A DNA stretch of 64,000 nucleotides, taken from contig JACKGZ010000006.1 in assembly GCA_020639255.1 (NCBI GenBank), positions 1 through 64,000 on the forward strand. The letters are read 5' to 3'. This DNA is from Phycisphaera sp. GTDB taxonomy: Bacteria; Planctomycetota; Phycisphaerae; Phycisphaerales; UBA1924. The notes under the pieces were generated by a model. It was not told where the DNA came from. It searched no databases and saw only the letters and a program-made list of their open reading frames with translations. A program made the position numbers and the translations under genes. Of this stretch, positions 25,588 to 33,282 are shown piece after piece (within the stretch, counting starts at the first letter, position 1; every line of letters starts with the position of its first letter).

Positions 25588-26030
25588 GGCGTCTCACGGA
25601 GATTGAGCGACGAGACATCGGCGTTCTCATCGGTGCCGCCGGGCTGGCCGTCTGCTCCGTATGACACGATCTCGTATGGGTGGCCTTCCGGCCCCGGTAC
25701 CGCGATGTAGTACGGGTGTCCCCAGGGGTCGAGGAGCCGATCGGGACCGACGTAGTAGACCGCGGTCGGCTCGGCGTAGCCGTCTGAGAGCACGGCCAAG
25801 CCCGCGTCGTTGGGTGGGTAGGCGTCGTGCTCCTGGTGGTACAGATCGACGCGCTGCGCGATCACTCCGATCCCAGTCTTGGCCAGCTCTCGTTTGCCCT
25901 TGTTGAAAGCGCCCGAGAAACCGATCGCCAGCGTCCCGGCGAGCAGGCCGAGTATCACGACGACCGCGAGCACCTCGACGAGCGTCATGCCACGCCTGAA
26001 TGAGGAATGACGGAGTGGGTACGAATTCAT
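25584..26030 (-). CDS. gspG: GspG major pseudopilin
   Basis: The start at 26030 overlaps the GspF stop by four bases. The 148-residue protein has the leader FRRG followed by MTLVEVLAVVVILGLLAGTLAI with Glu+5. The hallmark GspG C-terminal segments are LLDPWGHPYYI and YEIVSYGADGQPGG, the last including the calcium-loop region. It polymerises into the pseudopilus that pushes substrates through the secretin. Confidence 0.9.
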   Translation of the reverse strand: MNSYPLRHSSFRRGMTLVEVLAVVVILGLLAGTLAIGFSGAFNKGKRELAKTGIGVIAQRVDLYHQEHDAYPPNDAGLAVLSDGYAEPTAVYYVGPDRLLDPWGHPYYIAVPGPEGHPYEIVSYGADGQPGGTDENADVSSLNLRETP

Positions 26031-27268
26031 GCGATGAGCTCCTGCATGCGGATAAGGGGCAGCACCGCCGCGAGGACGACCGTGCCGACAACAGCGCTCA
26101 TGACCAAGATCGCGGCGGGCTCGAGCAGGGATGCCAGCCGATCGATTGCGCGGCGTGAGCGGGCCTCGTATCGATCGGCCAGACGTCTGAGCATCGGGGG
26201 CAGCTCTCCGGATTCCTGACCGAGCGCGAGCAGCCTCCGGAACTCTGCGTCGAACCACAGATCGTCACCGAAGGCCTCCTCAAGCGGAGCCCCTTCGGTC
26301 ATCGCGCGTCGAGCGCTCTCAAGCGAAGCACGCAGCCGAGAGGTCCCCGGCCCGCGGAGTGTCGGAGTGAGCACGGAGACGGCCAGGGCCATCGGCACGC
26401 CGCTGGCGATCAGGTCGGCAAGATCCCTGGCGAGTGCCGAGACCGGAAGCCGGTGGCACACCGATGGAAGCAGACGCACGTACCAGCCCGGTGCGACACG
26501 CGACTTCGTCCCGTTGCGGACAACAACGGCGACCAGAATGAGTGTCACGACTCCGGTGAGGACTGCCATGATTGCCTCGGGCGCTGCGATCGCGCGGCCG
26601 GACCAGACGAGCATGCGCGTGAGCCGCGGCACCTGGATGTCCGAGGCGGTCAGCATCTCGACGATCGGCGGCAGTGTCTTCGTGCTCAGGAGCACGACGA
26701 CGAGCATAGTCACCAGACCGATGAGGACCGGGTACGTGATCGCGGCGATGACCTTGTCCCTCAGAGCCGAGCTGCGTGATTGACGCTCGGCAAGCCGGCG
26801 CATCGCGCTGCTGAGGTCGCCCGATTGCTGGGCGACTTCCAGCACGGCCAGTTCGAGCGAGTCGAACCAACCTGTGTGCTTCGAGCAAGACTCGTGCAGA
26901 GAAGCGCCCTCGGTGAGATCGTCTGAGATTCTTCGGGTAATGTGTGCGATTCCCTTGGGCACACGCGAACCTCTACCGGAGAGCTCGACGGCCTGCCGGA
27001 GCGGGACGCCCGATTCGCCGAGCGTCGCGAGACTCTCAAGGAGTTCGGCTTTCTGAGTGGATCTCCGTCGTCTGAGCCAGCCGCTGATCAGGGAATCCAG
27101 GCCGAGTGGAAGCGAGGGATTCCGCTCGCGGATGGGGCGGAGGTCGAGCACCGCGAGGCGCGCCTCGCGTAGCAGAGAACGCGCGGCCGTAGCCGACTCG
27201 GCGGAGAGCTCACCCGACTGGCGTTCGCCGGTTTCTGTTGCACGAGCCAAGTACCTGTAGCGTGTCAC
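26027..27268 (-). CDS. gspF: GspF inner-membrane protein of type II secretion
   Basis: This 413-residue protein has the two repeated GspF/TadC helical domains and three membrane segments: VLIGLVTMLVVVLLSTKTLPPI, AIMAVLTGVVTLILVAVVV, and a C-terminal ILVMSAVVGTVVLAAVLPLI. The motif GQESGELPPML near the end is typical. It begins with GTG overlapping the GspE stop by four bases. GspF anchors the pseudopilus base above the ATPase. Confidence 0.92.
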   Translation of the reverse strand: MTRYRYLARATETGERQSGELSAESATAARSLLREARLAVLDLRPIRERNPSLPLGLDSLISGWLRRRRSTQKAELLESLATLGESGVPLRQAVELSGRGSRVPKGIAHITRRISDDLTEGASLHESCSKHTGWFDSLELAVLEVAQQSGDLSSAMRRLAERQSRSSALRDKVIAAITYPVLIGLVTMLVVVLLSTKTLPPIVEMLTASDIQVPRLTRMLVWSGRAIAAPEAIMAVLTGVVTLILVAVVVRNGTKSRVAPGWYVRLLPSVCHRLPVSALARDLADLIASGVPMALAVSVLTPTLRGPGTSRLRASLESARRAMTEGAPLEEAFGDDLWFDAEFRRLLALGQESGELPPMLRRLADRYEARSRRAIDRLASLLEPAAILVMSAVVGTVVLAAVLPLIRMQELIA

Positions 27269-28749
27269 GGCGTTGACTCGCTTGTGCCGAGAACACGCTC
27301 GAGCTCGATGAGGCTCGTGAGTTTCTGCGCGAAGAGCGACTCGCCCTCATCGAGGAGTGTGCGCATGCCGAGCTGCTTGGCTCCGTCTCTGAGCAAACCG
27401 ATCTCGGCCTTCTCGGCGATCAGTCTGCGGATGGACTCAGTGATCGGGAGCAGCTCAAACATGCCGATCCGCCCACGGTAGCCCGAGCCGAGACATGCAT
27501 CGCATCCTACTCCTTCGCACTGCATGTGCAAGCGTCTTACAAGCCGTTGCGCGAGCACCGCCGACAGCGAAGCGCTGACGAGATACGACTCGACTCCGAG
27601 GTCGACCAGGCGCGAGACCGCGTTCGCTGCGTCGTTCGTGTGCATCGTGGAGAAGACAAGGTGCCCCGTCAGGCTCGACTGAATGGCAATCCGAGCCGTC
27701 TCGCCGTCGCGGATCTCGCCGATCATGATGACGTCAGGGTCCTGGCGGAGGATGTGCCGAAGCCCGCCCGCGAATGTCACGCCTTTTTTCGAGCTTACTT
27801 GGACCTGGCTTACGGCTATCGAGGGGGATGAGAGATCGCACTCGATTGGATCCTCGATCGTCATGATGTTGACACCGGGTCGGATGCCCGCGATCCAGCG
27901 GAGCGTCGCGTACAGGGTCGTGCTCTTGCCCGAGCCCGTTGGCCCAGTGACCAGCACGATGCCGCTCGCTCGCCCGGCGGCATCCTTGTACCGCTTCTGG
28001 ACCGCCTCGGGCATGCCGAGCCGTTCGAACGACTGGAGCCCCTCGTCGCGTTCGTGGTCGAGCAGTCGGATGACCACGCGCTCGCCGTGCGGTGTGGGCA
28101 GTGTGCTGATCCGCAGATCGATCGCTCGCCCCGATTCGCTCTTCTTGCCAATGCGAACAGTCGTCCGGCCATCTTGGGCGAGACGCTGCTCGGTGATATC
28201 GAGATCGGCCAGCACCTTGATCCGGCTGACGATCGCTGCAGTCACGGAGCTCGGGATCTCGCGGATCGTGACGAGCACGCCGTCGAGACGGTAGCGGCAG
28301 AGCGTGGCGTTAGCGGTCGGCTGGATATGCACGTCGCTTGCGCCGCGCGCGAGTGCCTCGAACAGCAATGCGTCAACAAACCGGCTCGTCTCGCCTTTCG
28401 TCGCCATCGAGAGCAGATCTCGGTCGGCGTCGTCGCGTACGGATGCAAGATCGGATCCGCCAAGACCGTGAGCAGTGGCTTCGGTTGTGGGGGCCGTAGC
28501 CTCGTAGGCCCCGTCGATGAGCTGCGCGATGATCTCGGGGTCTTCGGTCTCTGCGTCGATCTTCATGTGCAAGCGAACGGATACGTTATGGAGGATATGA
28601 CGGGGTGTGCTCGGCGCCGCGAGCACACGCTCGGTATCGCCGTCCTGCCCACACGAGATCACCAGGTGCGTCCGCGCAAACTCCCGAGAGATCTGGGAGA
28701 GAAACCGGCCTGAAGGCGGTGGGTATGAGTTGGTGGCCGCTGTGCTCAC
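27265..28749 (-). CDS. gspE: GspE secretion ATPase
   Basis: The GTG at 28749 is chosen because it overlaps the GspD stop by four bases; an in-frame ATG lies 30 bases earlier. The 494-residue ATPase has Walker A GPTGSGKSTT, an Asp box with TIEDPIE, Walker B with DPDVIMIGEIRD and the His box TGHLVFSTMHTNDA. The C-terminal zinc region has only C-x4-C-x2-C (CEGVGCDAC) instead of the full four-cysteine site. It powers pseudopilus assembly from the cytoplasm. Confidence 0.93.
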   Translation of the reverse strand: MSTAATNSYPPPSGRFLSQISREFARTHLVISCGQDGDTERVLAAPSTPRHILHNVSVRLHMKIDAETEDPEIIAQLIDGAYEATAPTTEATAHGLGGSDLASVRDDADRDLLSMATKGETSRFVDALLFEALARGASDVHIQPTANATLCRYRLDGVLVTIREIPSSVTAAIVSRIKVLADLDITEQRLAQDGRTTVRIGKKSESGRAIDLRISTLPTPHGERVVIRLLDHERDEGLQSFERLGMPEAVQKRYKDAAGRASGIVLVTGPTGSGKSTTLYATLRWIAGIRPGVNIMTIEDPIECDLSSPSIAVSQVQVSSKKGVTFAGGLRHILRQDPDVIMIGEIRDGETARIAIQSSLTGHLVFSTMHTNDAANAVSRLVDLGVESYLVSASLSAVLAQRLVRRLHMQCEGVGCDACLGSGYRGRIGMFELLPITESIRRLIAEKAEIGLLRDGAKQLGMRTLLDEGESLFAQKLTSLIELERVLGTSESTP

Positions 28750-30899
28750 CGGATCACCCGTGGCTCGATCATCGGCCAACCTATCGGGACGTTGGCTTCC
28801 TCGGCGAGCGTGTCGCTCGCGTAGCGCAGCCGCTCGAAGAGGTCGTCCTGGTAGATACTCGCTCGGATGAACACGTAGAACTTCGTCCTTGTGCTCGAGC
28901 GGGAGCGGTTCTTGAAGAGTTCACCGATGATCGGCACGCTTCCGATCAATGGAACTTGGGAGACGGCCTCGCCCGAGGTCTCAAGCTCGAGGCCACCAAC
29001 GGCGACCGTATAGCTATCGGGTATCGTGACCGCGCTAGCGAGCTGATTCTGCTGTCTCGGTGGGGGTAGGGCCGGGTCGCTGCTCTCGCCGACGAACGCG
29101 CTGAGCGTCACGGAGTAGTCGAGGTTGAGCTGTTCACCGGCGAGGATCTGCGGCTGGACTGAGATGGTCGTGCCGGCGTCTTCGAAGCCGCCGAACGAAG
29201 TCGTCGCGACCACGTCGCTAGCGTTGGTGCTCAGGATCGGCTGCTGTGTCACCGAGTTGAACTCGGCTTCCTGCGCGTTGGCGACAAGCACGCGCGGCAT
29301 GCTCACGGATCGACCCTCGTTGATCGTCTCGAGTGCCCGCACGAGGACGCTGAATTCGCCCGGATCGAGCACGACGCCGGTAAGACCGGCGCCGGCATTC
29401 GGGAGGGTGGTCGAGCCAGCATCCGCGCCAAGCCCAAAAAGACTGCTCAGGCGGTAGAGCGTGCTGCCGTCGACCTCGATCCGCTCGAGCTCGACACCGA
29501 GATCGAGCGTCTCGGAATCGCTCAGGCTGACCATGAGCACTTCGAGCATGACCTGAGGGACGGTTGTGTCCAGTTGTGCGACGAAATTGTGCACGGACGC
29601 GAGCTGGACCGGCGTGCCTGTGATCAGCAGCGAGTTGGTGGCCTCATCGACCGTGATGGTCGGACCGGTTGCGGACTCGGCAAGGCTCCGGGGCGCTGCG
29701 GCCGCAGTGTTGGTCTCATCTGCGGATTCTGTTTGTGGAACCGGGAGGCCGTGCTCGGTGTTGGGTGCCAACAGGCTTGCAAGCTGCTCTGCGAGCGATG
29801 CCGCGAGCCGGCGGCGTACGGGGATGCGTTCGGTTGTGAGCCGGGCGCTTGTCGGAAGGTCGCGGAGTTCCTGGGCGAGCGATTCCAGACGCTCGTGTGT
29901 CTCGGGACGAGCGGTCACTGTGACCGAACCTGTAAACGTATTCGCGAAGAGCAGGGCTCCCTCGCCAGCCGGACCCATCGCAGAGATCGCCTCGTCGAAG
30001 ATAGACTTCAGCGTCTGCGAGTCGAACTCGGCTACGAAGTAGGGTTTGGTCTCGAGTGTCGTCGGCCAGGCTCGATCGGTTAGAGCGGCCCAAGTTTGCA
30101 ATTCTTCCGCCGGTGCAACGAGCGTGATTGATGCGCCATCGGCGGCCGCGATGACATCGCCACGCAACGGCTTCCCCCCTGCGGTGCGCTGGCGTTCAGC
30201 GAGTTGCTTGACCGCCGAGGCGTACTCAACAGCGCGTCCGAGGGGGGCTCGCATCGGTTCGATGACGATTTCGCCCTCGGCATTCTTGACGCGTTCGAGT
30301 GTGGACTCGATCACCGAAACGCGAGTTGCGAGATCCGAGACCAGTATTTGCTCAGAGCCCAGGAGCGCGACAACCTTGCCGTTCGTCGGGCTGATCAGTG
30401 GCTGGATGAGGGTCACTGCCGAGGTAGGGTCCAGAGGTTCCGTACTCAATAGCACGGCACGGTATCCTGCGCGCGGAAAGCGCGCGTGAGGGGAGTCGGA
30501 TCTCGCTTGTTCGATGAACGCGGCTCCGGAGGCGTTGCGAAGCTGTACGACTTCGTAGCTGCCCGGCGTTTCCTGGGCAATTGTCGTGTACTCGATAGCA
30601 CGGAGGGCGTCGTTGAGCTGACGCCAGAGCTCCTCATCGGTCAGTGGAGCAGTGGATCGAATTGTCACCGATTGTCGGAGCGTTCCGGAATCATAGCGAA
30701 CGATGATGCCGAGTTTGGCAGAAGCCGTGTCGATCAAGCGAGAAATCGGGATATCACCGGTGAGTTGAGTTCGTTGCGCATATGCCGGGACGGATCGAAT
30801 GAGCAAGAACAATCCAGTCGCTATCACCACACACACGACGGTGGCCCGACGGGTGCTCGGAATCCGGATGGTACTGAGATGTGTCACGCGATCTGACAT
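28746..30899 (-). CDS. gspD: GspD outer-membrane secretin
   Basis: This 717-residue protein starts with a signal peptide (VVCVVIATGLFLLIRSVPAYAQ). N-domains follow, then the secretin core with VPQVMLEVLMVSLSDSE, VLVANAQEAEFN and SQVPLIGSVPIIGELFKNRS, the diagnostic secretin motif. It forms the outer-membrane channel. It is the first gene of the twelve-gene operon, and the promoter must lie in 30900-31375. The N0/N1 region looks compact compared with classical GspD. Confidence 0.92.
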   Translation of the reverse strand: MSDRVTHLSTIRIPSTRRATVVCVVIATGLFLLIRSVPAYAQRTQLTGDIPISRLIDTASAKLGIIVRYDSGTLRQSVTIRSTAPLTDEELWRQLNDALRAIEYTTIAQETPGSYEVVQLRNASGAAFIEQARSDSPHARFPRAGYRAVLLSTEPLDPTSAVTLIQPLISPTNGKVVALLGSEQILVSDLATRVSVIESTLERVKNAEGEIVIEPMRAPLGRAVEYASAVKQLAERQRTAGGKPLRGDVIAAADGASITLVAPAEELQTWAALTDRAWPTTLETKPYFVAEFDSQTLKSIFDEAISAMGPAGEGALLFANTFTGSVTVTARPETHERLESLAQELRDLPTSARLTTERIPVRRRLAASLAEQLASLLAPNTEHGLPVPQTESADETNTAAAAPRSLAESATGPTITVDEATNSLLITGTPVQLASVHNFVAQLDTTVPQVMLEVLMVSLSDSETLDLGVELERIEVDGSTLYRLSSLFGLGADAGSTTLPNAGAGLTGVVLDPGEFSVLVRALETINEGRSVSMPRVLVANAQEAEFNSVTQQPILSTNASDVVATTSFGGFEDAGTTISVQPQILAGEQLNLDYSVTLSAFVGESSDPALPPPRQQNQLASAVTIPDSYTVAVGGLELETSGEAVSQVPLIGSVPIIGELFKNRSRSSTRTKFYVFIRASIYQDDLFERLRYASDTLAEEANVPIGWPMIEPRVIR

Positions 30900-31375
30900 G
30901 ACCACAGTTTACAGCAGCGATGCCTTTGCAGGGCGCAATTCGTCTCGGATTGATCGGGTGGTTACTCACATCCAAACTATGATACATCCAGCGATTGCGG
31001 TCTCGAACGAACTACTGACGGCGAAAAGGCTCTCAAGGTCGGCGATGGCTCTGGAGGCGTCGCGATCTGCATCGGCCCAACACGGCGCACTTGCATCCGG
31101 TGTCGAAAAGGGGGCACAGGTGAAGTAGCAGGTTTGGACAGAGGCGAATACAGCTCAGAGCGATACGTGCTCGCTTTCGGTATCCCCACCAGCAACCAGT
31201 CGGTGCAGCTCAACCCTTGGATGTCTTGCAGGGGAATGCCCCCTGATCTGGCTATACTGACAGGAATGTCGGATGATTACCTACCTATTTGGGCGACAAA
31301 GTACGAAAGGATTTGTCAGTAGATCATCCAGGTCGGCTCAGCTGTCGCCAAATGGTGAGCAGGGAGGCTCGCTAT
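30900..31375. other. Divergent intergenic region between the secretin and PilZ genes
   Basis: This stretch has no gene that I can support; short open frames on both strands lack start signals. It should carry the promoters of the secretion operon (minus strand) and the PilZ gene (plus strand). A TATACT at 31253-31258 is a possible -10 for the PilZ gene but has no -35 at standard spacing. Confidence 0.45.
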
Positions 31376-31960
31376 ATGTACAGGCATGCTGGTGGTACAT
31401 CAATTCCACTGAAACTGGATGCAGAAGTCCTCTCACGCCTACCGAAGCGAGCCTCAGCTCAATCGCCGACCGAACGGCGAGAATCCGCAAGGTTTCGCTT
31501 TTTACGAGGCCAGAAATGCCAGCTTCTCGTGGATAGAGCTGGGAGTATTTCGGTGGCAGATTCACTGCTTCGGGATGTATCTCATAAGGGATTTGGTGTC
31601 TTGGTTGGAACCTTCTTGCATGCAGGAACCAAGTGCATGATTCGACTACCAGTGAGCCGTGAATGTACACGTGAGCAGGTCGAATTGGAAGGGGAGATTG
31701 CTTGGTGCCAGCATGTTTCCGGTACTGTTCACGAAGCCGGTCTACGAATCACAGAATGTGATCGTGTGCATCTTGTTGATCAATCTCCTGCTGGTTCAGA
31801 CAATCCAGGAGCTGAAAATCGAATCGCGGCATCTGCGGTTATCGAGCACATATTACGTAGAATTCGGAATCAACTCGAAGACAAACTAGACGCGGAACTA
31901 CTGAATGCTGTGCTAGCTGATCTAGAGAAACAATTGCAAGCTAATATAGCAAACGACTAG
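31376..31960 (+). CDS. PilZ-domain protein (probable c-di-GMP receptor)
   Basis: The ATG at 31376 is chosen because GGGAGG lies eight bases upstream. The 194-residue protein has the two PilZ signatures: RRESARF (34-40), giving RxxxR, and DVSHKG (67-72), giving DxSxxG. The barrel continues through VELEGEIAWCQ and EAGLRIT. The C-terminal ~55 residues form a charged helix (VIEHILRRIRNQLEDKLDAELL), possibly for oligomerisation. It probably binds cyclic di-GMP and may control the neighbouring secretion machine or adhesion, as PilZ proteins do elsewhere; this link is inferred only from position. Confidence 0.8.
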   Translation: MYRHAGGTSIPLKLDAEVLSRLPKRASAQSPTERRESARFRFLRGQKCQLLVDRAGSISVADSLLRDVSHKGFGVLVGTFLHAGTKCMIRLPVSRECTREQVELEGEIAWCQHVSGTVHEAGLRITECDRVHLVDQSPAGSDNPGAENRIAASAVIEHILRRIRNQLEDKLDAELLNAVLADLEKQLQANIAND

Positions 31961-32512
31961 TTCACCGCATGAACGGATTCGTCTATCGTTTCTAAACCAT
32001 CACACTCGAGATGTGATCTCAGTGACTATCACCGACTCATTATACGTGAACACAAAGCTTGAGCGCATTGGTTTGTAGTGAAGAAATGGTCACAGTAGCT
32101 ATTTCATGTAGATGCCGATTCGTCATTCAATTACCAATCGAATTGGAGTTGAGAATGTATGGGTTTACAACCCTCGACATCCGCTCAAGATCTACTTCGG
32201 CAAGAATTGGAGTATGAGAGATGACTCCAAATATCAGACTAGGAACAGCTATCTACGCAATGTTGTTCGAGTTCTCATGATGACCGCGTCAGCCATTTGT
32301 ACCGACTCGCCATATCACGGAGCAATACTTACATCGTCCTAACTTCAAATCCTTGGATTGAGATTCGTCCTCACTCAGATTCGCTCAAGCCGGGTTGCTG
32401 CGAGTAATCGCCAAGTCACAGGCAGTCTCGTTTCATTGTGGTACCATGAAACAGTGGCATGATATGTGCGATGAAACTAGTAGCAGCCAGGCACCGGATT
32501 TGGGGTACTCCA
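31961..32512. other. AT-rich gene-free stretch
   Basis: No convincing gene, RNA or repeat is seen. A plus-strand frame at 32112-32342 lacks a start site and protein-like composition. The base composition is clearly lower in GC than the flanks. Confidence 0.5.
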
Positions 32513-32683
32513 ATGGAAACGAAGGAAACAACGCGTACGGTGGCCCAAGTCGCCCTGGAAGAACTCGCAATGAAAGTTCTGCTGCTGAGCAATCGCATTG
32601 AGCAACTCGAAAGCAAGATCGCTTCAATATATGCAGATCACCTCGCACGGGAGAGAGATGAACTTCAAACCGCGGACAAATAG
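32513..32683 (+). CDS. Possible small coiled-coil protein
   Basis: From the ATG at 32513 the frame encodes 56 residues with a helical, heptad-like core (VALEELAMKVLLLSNRIEQLESKIASIY). It lies 78 bases upstream of the sigma-factor gene on the same strand. The start has only a GGGG in the right place, so this is a tentative call. Confidence 0.4.
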   Translation: METKETTRTVAQVALEELAMKVLLLSNRIEQLESKIASIYADHLARERDELQTADK

Positions 32684-32761
32684 TTGTGAAAGAATTCAAT
32701 ACAAGTAAACGGCAAATCACATGGAACATCCACGAGTGACATTTGTATTGGCATCGATGAT

Positions 32762-33271
32762 ATGAACGCGGATTCTACTTCGGTGAGAGCAGAGCGTCTT
32801 TACTCGCAAATTAAAGAAATCGCAAATACAGCTATGCGGCATGAGCGCACTGGCCACACTCTGCAACCGACTGCCGTTGCGAATGAAGCATTTATTCGAT
32901 TAGCGAATTACGATACCGGTTGGGAAGATGATGCTGAATTCATGCGTGCCGTGGTCCAGACGATTCGCCGTGTTCTTGTCGACCATGCACGTGCTCGAAA
33001 CAGAAAGAAACGGGGTGGAAATCATCAGCGTGTCGCTTTTCGAGAATTCGAGGTTGAGGACAATACGGTCGATTTGCTAGTACTAGACGAACTCCTAACT
33101 GAACTCGGGACGAGAGATGCAGATGCTGCGTTCGCTATGGAGGCATCAGTCTTTGGAGGAATCCGAGACGATCGAATCGCTGATCTCATGAATACAGATG
33201 TTGCCTCTGTACGGAGGCACCGCCGACGCGGCAGGGCTTGGTTAGCGGCTCAAATTCAGCGTGAAACGTAG
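32762..33271 (+). CDS. ECF-like sigma factor (Sigma70_ECF family)
   Basis: This 169-residue protein has the region 2 signature of planctomycete ECF-like sigma factors: HTLQPTAVANEAFIRL (36-51), then RRVLVDHARARNRKKRGG. A short region 4 follows with IADLMNTDVASVRRHRRRGRAWL as the helix-turn-helix. It lies 11 bases upstream of a Ser/Thr kinase gene on the same strand, a pairing typical of this phylum in which the kinase probably regulates the sigma factor. Its codon use is AT-richer than that of the other two sigma genes in the window. Confidence 0.85.
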   Translation: MNADSTSVRAERLYSQIKEIANTAMRHERTGHTLQPTAVANEAFIRLANYDTGWEDDAEFMRAVVQTIRRVLVDHARARNRKKRGGNHQRVAFREFEVEDNTVDLLVLDELLTELGTRDADAAFAMEASVFGGIRDDRIADLMNTDVASVRRHRRRGRAWLAAQIQRET

Positions 33272-33282
33272 GCGGTGACACA

